Source: Virgisporangium ochraceum (GTDB lineage: Bacteria > Actinomycetota > Actinomycetes > Mycobacteriales > Micromonosporaceae). From it: DNA of 36,105 nt. Shown here piece by piece: positions 1 to 7,999 of this stretch. Location: the NCBI RefSeq assembly GCF_016863655.1, contig NZ_BOPH01000087.1, forward strand, positions 1-36,105, read 5' to 3'. Below the pieces are notes generated by a model. The model made no database searches, was not told the DNA's origin, and saw nothing but the letters and a program-made list of their open reading frames with translations. Position 1 is the first letter of the stretch. The number at the start of each line of letters is the position of its first letter. A program made the position numbers and the translations under genes.

Positions 1-2
1 CC

Positions 3-1145
3 GACTCGACGATGGTGCTCACCGGCAAGCAGGCGCTGGACTTCTCCGGTGGGGTGTCGGCCGAGGACAACTTCGGCATCGGCGGCTACGACCGGGTGAT
101 GGGCCCGAACGGGCAGGCCCAGTACTGGGCGCCCGACCTGGCCGGTGCCCGCGACATCCTCATGTCCTACTACGACCACACCTACGTCGCGCCGGGCGAG
201 GCGGCGCCGCGCCGCACCACGACCACCGACCCGGTCGACCGCGACGTGCGCTCGTTCCCGCACACCGTCGAGGGCAGCGAGTTCACCACGGTCGGGCAGA
301 TCTTCTCCGCCGACACCAACCCCGACCGGAAGAAGGCGTTCGACATCCGCACGGTGATGCGGGCGCTGTCGGACCAGGACCACCCGGTGCTGGAGCGCTG
401 GGCCGGCATGGCCGACGCGGAGACCGCGGTGGTGCAGGACGTGCACCTCGGCGGCATCCCGGTGTGCCTGCTCGGCATCGAGTCGCGGTCGGTGCCGCGG
501 CGGGGGTTCCCGCCCGCCGACGGTCCCGACACGTACACCGCCGGCACGCTGTTCCCGCAGTCGTCGAAGAAGGCCGCCCGCGCGATCAACGCGGCCAGCG
601 GCAACCGTCCGCTGGTGGTGCTGGCCAACCTGTCCGGCTTCGACGGCTCGCCGGAGTCGATGCGCAAGCTGCAGCTGGAGTACGGCGCCGAGATCGGGCG
701 GGCGATCGTGAACTTCCGCGGTCCGATCGTGTTCTGCGTGATCTCCCGCTACCACGGCGGCGCGTTCGTGGTCTTCTCGAAGGCGCTCAACCCGAGCATG
801 ACCGTGCTGGCCCTGGACGGCTCGTTCGCCTCGGTGCTCGGCGGCGCCCCCGCCGCGGCCGTCGTCTTCGCCGGCGACGTCAACGCCCGCACCATCGCCG
901 ACCCGCGGATGCGCGAGCTGGAGGCCCGCGTCGCGGCCGCCTCCGGGGTCGACCGGGCGGCGCTTGCCGCCGAGCTCGACGAGCTACGCTCCTCGGTCCA
1001 CGCCGAGAAGCTGGGCGAGGTAGCCGCCGAGTTCGACCGCGTGCACAACATCCGACGCGCCGTCGAGGTCGGTTCGGTAGACGCGGTCATCGACGCGGCG
1101 GACCTCCGCCCGAAGATCATCGAAGCCATCGAGTCCCGTCTCTGA
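3..1145 (+). CDS. Acyl-CoA carboxylase carboxyltransferase, C-terminal part (truncated by window edge)
   Basis: The frame is already open at base 3, so the true start lies left of the window and only the last ~380 residues are seen. They match the C-terminal half of a biotin-dependent carboxyltransferase (crotonase-like fold): a GGIPVCLLGIESR stretch, the LANLSGFDGSPESM loop, GPIVFCVISRYHGGAFVVFS, and the tail LGGAPAAAVVFAGDVNARTI. This domain moves the carboxyl group from biotin to an acyl-CoA (acetyl- or propionyl-CoA) in fatty-acid precursor supply. In actinobacteria such domains occur either as separate beta subunits or at the end of a fused biotin carboxylase/BCCP/CT polypeptide. The edge hides which applies. 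The stop codon is the first triplet of a 14-bp tandem repeat. Family assignment is confident; substrate is not. Confidence 0.9.
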   Translation, partial: DSTMVLTGKQALDFSGGVSAEDNFGIGGYDRVMGPNGQAQYWAPDLAGARDILMSYYDHTYVAPGEAAPRRTTTTDPVDRDVRSFPHTVEGSEFTTVGQIFSADTNPDRKKAFDIRTVMRALSDQDHPVLERWAGMADAETAVVQDVHLGGIPVCLLGIESRSVPRRGFPPADGPDTYTAGTLFPQSSKKAARAINAASGNRPLVVLANLSGFDGSPESMRKLQLEYGAEIGRAIVNFRGPIVFCVISRYHGGAFVVFSKALNPSMTVLALDGSFASVLGGAPAAAVVFAGDVNARTIADPRMRELEARVAAASGVDRAALAAELDELRSSVHAEKLGEVAAEFDRVHNIRRAVEVGSVDAVIDAADLRPKIIEAIESRL

Positions 1146-1212
1146 CCCCACGCCGCTGACCCCACGCCGCTGACCCCATGCCGCTGACCCCACGCCGCTG
1201 ACCCCACGCCGC
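1143..1212. repeat. 14-bp tandem repeat, five copies
   Basis: Five adjacent copies of TGACCCCACGCCGC start at 1143, 1157, 1171, 1185 and 1199; the third has one C-to-T change. The TGA of the first copy is the stop codon of the carboxyltransferase gene. Seen directly in the sequence; role unknown. Confidence 0.95.
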
Positions 1213-1372
1213 TGCGGCGCGCTCCCACGCGGCGCTTGGCGCACCCGGCGCCCCGCGCGCCGCGGCACCCCGCGCTACCTGGCTCGCCTTGTGCTCCCGC
1301 GTGCCTTGCGCCCCGCGCCGCCCTGCTCGCACCGCGCGCCGGGTACCCCCGCATGCGTCGTGCCCCGCGCCA

Positions 1373-1424
1373 CCCCGCCCTGCCCCGCCCTGCCCTGCCC
1401 CGCCCTGCCCCGCCCTGCCCCGCG
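1373..1424. repeat. C-rich 10-bp tandem repeat
   Basis: The unit CCCCGCCCTG occurs at 1373, 1383, 1398 and 1408, with a half unit CCCTG at 1393 and a partial unit at 1418. One strand is therefore almost only C and T, and the other G and A. Simple sequence of this kind is prone to slippage. No coding role is apparent. Confidence 0.9.
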
Positions 1425-1512
1425 CACCTGGTGCCCCCGCGTGCCCTTCGCCCCGCGCCGCTCGCGCACCCCTCGCGCGCCTCGCACCCCTCGCGCGCCT
1501 CGCGCCCCTTTG

Positions 1513-1594
1513 CGCGCCGATCTTGCAGTTGTGGCCTCACTTATTTCGCGTTATGTCCGGCTATAGCGGGGGCCACAAGTGCAAGATCGGCGCG
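1513..1594. repeat. Large palindromic element (24-bp arms, 34-bp loop)
   Basis: Arms 1513-1536 and 1571-1594 are reverse complements over 24 bp with one mismatch (left arm core GATCTTGCAGTTGTGGCC). The loop 1537-1570 is much more AT-rich than its surroundings. It lies midway between two convergent genes, so it could act as a bidirectional terminator. The size and distinct composition also suit a dispersed palindromic (REP/MITE-like) repeat. Which of these it is cannot be decided from one copy. Confidence 0.85.
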
Positions 1595-1811
1595 GCGGAG
1601 GGCAGCGCGGCGGAGGGCAGCGCGACGGTGGGCGCACGACCGGGGTGCGCGGCGCGGCGGGATGCGCGGGAACGGCGCGGTGGAGAGCACGGGCGTGGGC
1701 GTGCGCGGCGCGGGACCGGCGGTGCGCGGCGCGACCGGCGCAGGCACGGCGTCACGCGGGACCGGTGCGCGGGTCAGCTGGTGGCCCGCACGCGGTGGAC
1801 CGGCACGCCGG

Positions 1812-2507
1812 TCAGGTCGTGGCGCGTACCCGTTGGACCGCCGCCGTGATCAGACCGCGGACCGTGGTCTCCTCGCCGTTCATGGTTTCCCAGCCGAGGT
1901 CGGCCACCAGTACGAGGTCGTCTCCCACGCGGGCTACCGCCACCGGCCAGGTCCACGGGGCCAGGGTGGCCTGGTCGTCAGCGCGGACCTGGGTGCTGGT
2001 GCGGAACAGCACCGCCTCGTCGCCGGCGTCGAGGGGGCCCAGGCTCTGCCACTCGCGGGTGTCGGTGCCAGCCGTGCCGGGGCAGCGGGCGATCGCGGCC
2101 GTCAGCTCGTCGAAGGCCTGCGCACCGGAGCCCGGCCGGTAGCGGACGATCGTCTCCAGGATCACGCTCGGCGCGGTCGACTCGCCACCGCCGGCCGACG
2201 GGTGTACGGCGGTCGCCGCCGTCGACGCCACACGGGCGGGATCGCTCGGATGGGCGTCGCCGCACGGGCGGGGTGGGCGCAGGGCCTTCCCCGCGTCGCC
2301 GTCGACCGGCTTCATCTCGGCGCCGTTCAGGTCGGCGGGTTGGAGCAGGGCGGCCGTCGGGATGGTCCCCGCGACAGCGGAACCGGAACCGGAAGCGGAG
2401 ATCGAGGTCGACGGGGCGGCCGCGGCGCCGCCCTCGCTGGTCACCTTGCACGCCGACACGACGACGAGCGCGAGCGTCGCCGTGACCAATCCGAGAGAGC
2501 GCCTCAT
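1812..2507 (-). CDS. Secreted lipoprotein of unknown function
   Basis: 231 aa from the ATG at 2507. The frame can extend to a TTG at 2555, but starting at 2507 puts a proper lipoprotein signal peptide at the N-terminus: MRRS, a hydrophobic stretch LGLVTATLALVVVSAC, and lipobox VSAC with the acylated Cys at residue 20. A Ser/Gly/Ala-rich linker follows, then an exported domain with the segments YRPGSGAQAFDELTAAIARCPG and DEAVLFR. These resemble the extracellular sensor-like domains of actinobacterial lipoproteins and kinase ectodomains, but I cannot name a family firmly. The next minus-strand gene upstream, phoD, ends about 50 bp away, so co-transcription is possible. Confidence 0.75.
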   Translation of the reverse strand: MRRSLGLVTATLALVVVSACKVTSEGGAAAAPSTSISASGSGSAVAGTIPTAALLQPADLNGAEMKPVDGDAGKALRPPRPCGDAHPSDPARVASTAATAVHPSAGGGESTAPSVILETIVRYRPGSGAQAFDELTAAIARCPGTAGTDTREWQSLGPLDAGDEAVLFRTSTQVRADDQATLAPWTWPVAVARVGDDLVLVADLGWETMNGEETTVRGLITAAVQRVRATT

Positions 2508-2558
2508 CCCAGCCGGGCTACCCGGGGCGTGGAAGGACAAAACGCTCTGCCTCAAGAG

Positions 2559-4061
2559 CTAGGGCACCTGCAAACCGGGCTTCCCGTCGAGGATCACGAA
2601 CGACTTCAGGGTCTTCGCCGCCGCCCCGCGCTTCGTCACCGAGTCGAGGCCGCGGAAGTCGGCCGTGAGCTTCGTGCGGGTGATCCGCGTGCGGACGTAG
2701 CCGCGCCGGTCGCTGTAGAAGCGCAGGTGCGGGTTGGTCGCGGCGTTCGGGACCGTCGTCGTCGCGGTGCCGTCTCCCCGCGAGGTGACCGAGGTGCAGA
2801 CCAGCTCGGTGCCGATCGTCTTCGACCGCCCGTCGGCGTAGTCGGCCTTCAGGTCGTTGGCCCAGGCGGTGTGCACGTCACCGGTGAGCACCACGGGGTT
2901 GCGCACGCGCCGGTCGACCCAGCCCTGCTGGATGCGGGCGCGGGAGGCGCGGTAGCCGTCCCAGGTGTCCATGTTGGACGCGCCGCGGGCATTCTGCTGC
3001 CGGGCGAAGAACACCTGCTGGCCGATGACGTCCCAGGTGCCGTACCGCTTGCCGAGGCCGTCGAGCAGCCACGCCTCCTGCGCCGCGCCGGTCATGGTGC
3101 GGGCCGCCGCGTCGGCGTCACCGCAGACCTTCCAGCCGTTGCCGCACGCCTGCCTGTCGCGGAACTGGCGGGTGTCGAGCATGTGGAACGTGGCCAGCGT
3201 CCCCCACCGGACGCGCCGGTACAGCGGCGCCGCCGACCGCAGCGGCATGTTCTCGTAGTAGGCGCGGTAGGCGGCGGTGCGCCGGGCCGCCCAGGCGGCG
3301 GCGGTCAGCGCCGGGTCGGTGTCGAAGCGGGACGCGCCGGCGACGTCGTCCTCGACCTCGTGGTCGTCGGGCACCACCAGCCACGGCGCGACGAGGTGCG
3401 CGGCCCGCAGGTCGGGGTCGCTCCGGTACTGGGCGTACCGGAGGCGGTAGTCGGCCAGCGTCACCGTCTCGGCGCCGAGGTGCGTGCGGACCCGGCCGGG
3501 CTTGCCGGGGCCCTCGTAGATGTAGTCGCCCAGGTGCAGGATCAGGTCGGGACGGTCCTCGGCCATCCGCCGGTACGCGGTGAACCAGCCGTGCTCCAGG
3601 TTCGAGCACGAGGCGAACGCCATCACGAGGTCGCGTCCGGCCGTGCCCGGCGCCGGCGCGGTCCGGGTGCGGCCCGCCTCCGAGATGTGGCCCTGCGCGC
3701 GGAACCGGTAGAAGTAGTCGGCGTCGGGTTTCAGCCCACCGGCGACCACGTGCACCGAGTGGCCGTCGGCGTGGCGCGCGGTCACCGTGCCCTGCGCGAC
3801 CAGCGTGGCGAACGTGTCCGATGTGGACACCTGCCAGTCGACGCCGACGTCGGCGGTCGGCATGCCGCCACGCCCGTCGGGTGCGAGCGGCTCCGGGGCG
3901 AGCCGGGTCCACAGGACCACGCTGTCGTGCGCCGGGTCGCCCGAGGCGATGCCGAGAGTGAACGGGCACGGCACGGCGGCCCGGGCCACCGGTGGCATCA
4001 GCGCGGTTCCGGCCGTCGCGAGTCCACTGAGGACGAACGTGCGGCGGCTGAATGTGCTCAT
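2559..4061 (-). CDS. phoD: PhoD-family alkaline phosphatase/phosphodiesterase, Tat-exported
   Basis: 500 aa. The N-terminus SRRTFVLSG is a twin-arginine signal, followed by a hydrophobic segment and an ARA-A cleavage region near residue 28, so the enzyme is exported folded. PhoD enzymes hydrolyse phosphomono- and diesters with Ca/Fe in the active site and release phosphate outside the cell. Family landmarks appear in order: GIASGDP (37-43), FASCSN with metal-ligand Cys 152, LHLGDYIYEG (175-184), DDHEVEDD (232-239), MDTWDGY (364-370) and TGDVH (393-397). Length matches Bacillus/Streptomyces PhoD. No PHO box was identified. It lies between a lipoprotein and the sigma-factor cassette, and I see no sign that it belongs to that cassette. 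Confidence 0.95.
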   Translation of the reverse strand: MSTFSRRTFVLSGLATAGTALMPPVARAAVPCPFTLGIASGDPAHDSVVLWTRLAPEPLAPDGRGGMPTADVGVDWQVSTSDTFATLVAQGTVTARHADGHSVHVVAGGLKPDADYFYRFRAQGHISEAGRTRTAPAPGTAGRDLVMAFASCSNLEHGWFTAYRRMAEDRPDLILHLGDYIYEGPGKPGRVRTHLGAETVTLADYRLRYAQYRSDPDLRAAHLVAPWLVVPDDHEVEDDVAGASRFDTDPALTAAAWAARRTAAYRAYYENMPLRSAAPLYRRVRWGTLATFHMLDTRQFRDRQACGNGWKVCGDADAAARTMTGAAQEAWLLDGLGKRYGTWDVIGQQVFFARQQNARGASNMDTWDGYRASRARIQQGWVDRRVRNPVVLTGDVHTAWANDLKADYADGRSKTIGTELVCTSVTSRGDGTATTTVPNAATNPHLRFYSDRRGYVRTRITRTKLTADFRGLDSVTKRGAAAKTLKSFVILDGKPGLQVP

Positions 4062-4124
4062 GGGACCGGTATAGCCCCGCCCACCCGCCTCCGTCCCGGT
4101 TTCGGGCCCGCTGCACCCGACCCG

Positions 4125-4598
4125 TCAGGTGACGATCCACTCCGTGAGCAGCCGCTCCCCGCCCACCGCGCACTCGATGCGCACCGGCACCCGGTGCGGC
4201 AGCTCGAAGTGGAAGCAGCCGACCTCGTCGGCCGTGGTCTCGACCGACGTGCCGGAGGCGGTCTGCAGCCGCACGGTGCCCGGCTGCGGCGGGACGAGCT
4301 GCCCCTCGATCCCCCCGTCGTCGATCTCGAGCTCGACGTGCCGGCCGCCGTGGCCGAACACCAGCGTGCGCGGCGGCTCCCCGCCGTCGCGGACGAGGAC
4401 GCGCCGGTCGAGCGTGGAATCGTACAGCAGCACGGCCAGCTCGAGGTCCGGATCGGACGTCCGCCACCGGCGCACCGTCTCGGCGGCGTCGATGACCATC
4501 TGCTCCAACGGGTCCGGCCGACCCGGCGGCCCGGCCCGCAGAGCGGCGCCGAGGTCACGGATCAGCTCGTTGTCATCGTTCCAGTTCGGCGGCGGCAT
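4125..4598 (-). CDS. Small beta-rich protein coupled to the sigma factor, function unknown
   Basis: 157 aa from the ATG at 4598, chosen because GGGAGG sits 8 bases upstream; the alternative GTG at 4607 overlaps that ribosome site. It overlaps the 3' end of the sigma-factor gene by 26 bp, so the two are translated together. The N-terminal part is helical and acidic (NDDNELIRDL, LEQMVIDAAETVRRW). The rest alternates short hydrophobic strands and turns, like a compact beta-sandwich, ending with ELPHRVPVRIECAVGG and EWIVT. There is no signal peptide or membrane segment. I do not recognise a family. Its position suggests a partner or modulator of the sigma factor or of the divergent CHAT protease; that is inference. 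Confidence 0.75.
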   Translation of the reverse strand: MPPPNWNDDNELIRDLGAALRAGPPGRPDPLEQMVIDAAETVRRWRTSDPDLELAVLLYDSTLDRRVLVRDGGEPPRTLVFGHGGRHVELEIDDGGIEGQLVPPQPGTVRLQTASGTSVETTADEVGCFHFELPHRVPVRIECAVGGERLLTEWIVT

Positions 4599-5214
4599 CC
4601 CGAACACCTCCCGTCCGCGCGGGCTCGGAGTGCGCCCGCAGGTAGGCCCGGACCACGGTCGTCTCGCGCAGCTTCTCCAGCGCGCGGCGGCGGGTCGGGC
4701 CGATACTGCCGACCGGAATATCGAGGATCCGGCTGACCTCTGTGTACGGGTACGGCGGGTCGACGAGGAGCAGGGCGAGCAGCTGCTGGTGGCGGGGCGG
4801 CAGCTCCGCCATCGCCGTCAGCAGGACCTCGTGGCGTTCGGCCGCCAGCAGCGTGCCGTCGAGCTCGGTCTGATCCTCACTGCGGAACGTCGCGAGCGTC
4901 AACGGATCGATGGCGATGCTTCGATCTTTTCGTCGCACGTGCCGTTGACACTCGTGCCGCGTGGTGGTCAGGATCCAGCCCGGCAACCCGTCGGGGTCGC
5001 GGATGCTGCGGAGGTTCTCGAAGAGCCGCAGCCAGACGAGCTGGCTGACGTCCTGCGCGTCGGCCGCGCTGAGGCGGTACTGCCGGACGACCATCGCGAT
5101 CAGCCGCGCGTGGCGTCGCACCAGCTCGTGCCAGGCGTCGTCGTCACCGTCGATGCCCGCCCGCACCAGCGCCGACAGGTCGTAATCCGACACTTTCTCA
5201 GCTTCTGTTCCCAC
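4573..5214 (-). CDS. Sigma-70 family (ECF-type) RNA polymerase sigma factor
   Basis: 213 aa. I place the start at the GTG at 5214, where GGAGG stands 6 bases upstream; the frame stays open to 5307 but has no ribosome site there. Sigma region 2 covers roughly residues 10-100 (WHELVRRHARLIAMVVRQYRL, DAQDVSQLVWLRLFENL, GWILTTTRHECQRH). Region 4 covers roughly 130-185 (LPPRHQQLLALLL, YTEVSRILDIPVGSIGPTRR), and region 3 is absent, as in ECF factors. No transmembrane anti-sigma factor with a zinc motif is adjacent; instead a soluble 157-aa protein follows with overlap. The promoter region is shared divergently with the CHAT gene, about 90 bp away. Confidence 0.92.
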   Translation of the reverse strand: MGTEAEKVSDYDLSALVRAGIDGDDDAWHELVRRHARLIAMVVRQYRLSAADAQDVSQLVWLRLFENLRSIRDPDGLPGWILTTTRHECQRHVRRKDRSIAIDPLTLATFRSEDQTELDGTLLAAERHEVLLTAMAELPPRHQQLLALLLVDPPYPYTEVSRILDIPVGSIGPTRRRALEKLRETTVVRAYLRAHSEPARTGGVRDAAAELER

Positions 5215-5305
5215 GACATCCCTCCTTCCGGAGGACTGAAACAGCACTGCGTCCCACTGGAAGGACCCGCCCGCGGCCGGGGAAAATACGTCCGACAGCG
5301 TCCCC

Positions 5306-7939
5306 ATGGAAGTTGACCCGGTGACTCAACGAGAAGACCTCGCGCTGCACGCCAGGCGCGTGTACGAGGACGTGATCGCGGATCCGGTCCGGTCGGCGCG
5401 GGCAGCCGACGACCTGGTGCGGCGGGCCCGCGGTTCCGCCCACCCGGAGGCGCTGGTGCTCGCGCTGCGCGCCGCCGCCTGGGCACGGCGGGCCCGCCTC
5501 CTCGACGGTGAGGCCAAGGACCTGCTCGACGAGGCCGCCCGGATCGCCCGCCGGCACCGGCTCGACCACGCGCTCGCCGACGTGCTGATGACCCGCGCGG
5601 CGGTCAACCAGGAGCTCGGACGCATCCCGGCGGCACGGCGCGACCTCGACCACGCCGTGCCGCTCGTGGCGCCGGACCGCACCTCCGACCTCGCGTTCCA
5701 GCGCGCGATCCTGCACCACAACGTCGGCCGCCTGACGGACGCGGCGCGGACCTACCGGTCGCTGCTCGCCGACGCCCGCACACCCGACCGGATCCGGGTG
5801 ATCGCGTCGAACAACCTCGCGATGATCGACGGCCAGCGCGGCCGCCACCGCGACGCCCAACGGCTGCTCGACCGGATCGCGCCGGTCGCGGCCGGCATCG
5901 GACCCGCGCTGGTGGCGATGATCGTGGAGACCCGGGCCTGGGTGACCGTGCAGTCCGGGCAGCTCTCCGAGGGCCTGCGGCTGTTCGAGGAGTCGGCGCG
6001 GGCGCACGAGCGGGCCGGCCTACCGCTGGGCGAGCACTACGTCGAGTACGCCGACGCGCTCATGGACCTGCGGCTGCTGCCCGAGGCGAGCACGGCCGCG
6101 CGGATGGCCGTCGAGGTGTTCCGGAGCAACGGCGTTCCGCTCATGGGCGCCGAGGCCGAACTGCGGGTCGCCCAGCTCGCCCTGCTGCTCGACGACACCG
6201 ACGGGGCGCAGCAGGCCTCGGCCCGCGCCGCCGCCGAGTTCGACCGGCAGCGCCGTCCCGTCTGGCGCGCCCGCGCCGCGCTCGTGCAGATCGAGGCCCG
6301 GCTCCGTGCCGGTCGGGTCACCGAGGCCGATCTCCGCGCGTCCCAACGGATCTGCCGCACGCTGACCGACGCCGGCACCTGGCACGCGGCCGTGCGCGCC
6401 CACCTGACCGCGGGCCGCGCCGCCGCCGACCTCCGGCGCGACCGGACGGCGGTGCGCGCCCTGCGCCGGGCCGCGGAGCTGGCCCGGTCGCAGCCGGTGC
6501 TCGTGCGGCTGGCCGGTCATGTCGCGTCGGCGCTCGCGGCGCGGCTGCGGCGGCACGGCGGCGACGCGCTCGCCCACTGCCGGCGCGGCCTGGCCGACCT
6601 CGCCCGGCACCGCACCGCGCTGCCGTCGGCGGAGCTGCGGGCGCTGGCCTCCGGGCACGGCGTGGAGCTGGGCCAGATCGGGCTCGAGGTGGTGGTCCGC
6701 GAACGCGCGCCGCGCTCCGTGCTCGACTGGATGGAGCGCACCCGGGCGGCGGCACTCCTGACCGTCGAGCCGCCCGCCGACGGTGAGCTGGAAGAGGAGC
6801 TGGCCGAGCTGCGGGCCGCGTACGACGGCGCCGACACGCCCGTCACCTCGACGAACCGCGCCGCCGCGGGCACGCCGGTGACCCGCCGGGCCGCGCTCGA
6901 GTCACGGATCCGGCGCCGGACGTGGCAGGGCCGGGGCGGCGCCGAGCGGCCGGCCGCGAAGATCGGTATGGGACCCCTGCGTGAGCTGCTCGGCGACCGC
7001 GTGCTCGTCGAGTACGGCCGGCTCGGCGGGCAGCTCATGGCCGTGGTCGTCGAGCCGCGGCGCAGCCGCGTGGTGCCGCTCGGCGACACCGAAGCGGTCA
7101 CCACGCACGTGCGCGCGTTGCGGTTCGCCCTGCGCCGGCTGACCCAGGACCGGCCGGCCGAGGCCCTGGCCGCGGCCCGGCTGAGCGCCGACCACCGGAT
7201 CACGCGGCTGCGCGAGCTGACGCTGGCGCCGGTACGGGTCCCCCGCGACGCCGAACTGGTGATCGTGCCGCCCGCCACCCTGCAGAGCATCCCGTGGTCG
7301 GCGCTGCACGACGGTCCCGTGTCGCTCGCGCCGTCGGCGCTGTTCTGGGCCCGCACCGCAACCGCAACCGCCGCCGGCCGGGCCGGGCCGGTGGTCCTGG
7401 TCGAGGGACCGGCGCTGACCGGCGCCCCCGACGAGATCCACCGGCTGCGCGGCCTGTACCCGGACGCCACGACGGTGACGCCACCGGAGAGCACCGCCGT
7501 CGAGGTCATGCGCCTGCTCGACGGCGCCGGCCTGGTGCACCTCGCCTGCCACGGCTGGCTGCGGTCGGACAACCCGCTGTTCTCGTCGCTGATCCTCAGC
7601 GGCGGCCCGCTGACCGCGCAGGAGCTGGTCAGCCACGGCACCGCGCCGCACCGGATGGTGTTCGCGTCGTGCCAGTCCGGCGCCGACGTGGCCTACGCCG
7701 GCGACGAGGTGCTCGGCTTCGTCAGCGCCCTGCTCGCCCGCGGCACCGCCGGCGTCGTGGCCAGCGCCGCACCGGTGCCCGACGTGGCGGCGGTCGAGCT
7801 CATGCACGCCCTGCACAGGTGCCTGATCGCGGGACGCACGATGGCGCACGCCCTGTTCGAGGCGCGGGCCGGTCTCGACCGCGCCGATCCGGCGTCGTTC
7901 GTGAACTGGTGCACGTTCAGCGCCCACGGCGCCGCCTGA
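5306..7939 (+). CDS. TPR-CHAT protein (caspase-like cysteine protease)
   Basis: 877 aa from the ATG at 5306. A GTG at 5321 is an equally good start, since GGAAG sits 8 bases before it. The first ~550 residues are all-helical TPR-like repeats (AARDLDHAV, LTDAARTYRSLLADA, RDAQRLLDRIA). The C-terminal ~300 residues form a CHAT domain, with His in LVHLACHGW (about H749) and Cys in FASCQSG (about C789), the dyad of caspase-HetF-like peptidases. There is no signal peptide or membrane segment, so it acts in the cytoplasm. TPR-CHAT proteins typically wait for a partner-borne signal and then cut a specific protein. It is followed 60 bp later by a subtilisin-like protease and then a membrane protein, all on the same strand, and is divergent from a sigma factor. 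Confidence 0.93.
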   Translation: MEVDPVTQREDLALHARRVYEDVIADPVRSARAADDLVRRARGSAHPEALVLALRAAAWARRARLLDGEAKDLLDEAARIARRHRLDHALADVLMTRAAVNQELGRIPAARRDLDHAVPLVAPDRTSDLAFQRAILHHNVGRLTDAARTYRSLLADARTPDRIRVIASNNLAMIDGQRGRHRDAQRLLDRIAPVAAGIGPALVAMIVETRAWVTVQSGQLSEGLRLFEESARAHERAGLPLGEHYVEYADALMDLRLLPEASTAARMAVEVFRSNGVPLMGAEAELRVAQLALLLDDTDGAQQASARAAAEFDRQRRPVWRARAALVQIEARLRAGRVTEADLRASQRICRTLTDAGTWHAAVRAHLTAGRAAADLRRDRTAVRALRRAAELARSQPVLVRLAGHVASALAARLRRHGGDALAHCRRGLADLARHRTALPSAELRALASGHGVELGQIGLEVVVRERAPRSVLDWMERTRAAALLTVEPPADGELEEELAELRAAYDGADTPVTSTNRAAAGTPVTRRAALESRIRRRTWQGRGGAERPAAKIGMGPLRELLGDRVLVEYGRLGGQLMAVVVEPRRSRVVPLGDTEAVTTHVRALRFALRRLTQDRPAEALAAARLSADHRITRLRELTLAPVRVPRDAELVIVPPATLQSIPWSALHDGPVSLAPSALFWARTATATAAGRAGPVVLVEGPALTGAPDEIHRLRGLYPDATTVTPPESTAVEVMRLLDGAGLVHLACHGWLRSDNPLFSSLILSGGPLTAQELVSHGTAPHRMVFASCQSGADVAYAGDEVLGFVSALLARGTAGVVASAAPVPDVAAVELMHALHRCLIAGRTMAHALFEARAGLDRADPASFVNWCTFSAHGAA

Positions 7940-7999
7940 TGTATCACCGGGCCGACAGCGGGCCTCCTCTGTCTCCGTCATCGAGAACGGAGGAACGCC

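Larger units (their letters stand above)
1146..1811. other. Gene-free low-complexity convergent intergenic region
   Basis: About 670 bp between two convergent genes. Long open frames cross it on both strands, but their translations are proline/arginine/alanine-rich low complexity and recognisable as nothing. I treat them as composition artefacts. The region holds a 14-bp tandem repeat, a C-rich 10-bp repeat and a large palindrome, listed separately. The right half (about 1595-1800) is made of G-rich near-repeats, such as the paired gcggcggagggcagc-like units around 1594-1625. Confidence 0.75.

Noticed and set aside
1513..1594. CRISPR array
   Set aside because: The palindrome is a single unit without regularly spaced repeats, and no cas genes are present; the CHAT protein here has no Cas7-11-like partner.
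1236..4736. A 1166-aa plus-strand open frame
   Set aside because: It crosses the low-complexity region and lies antisense to the lipoprotein and phoD genes. The translation is Arg/Ala/Pro/Gly-rich without motifs; it is a composition artefact.
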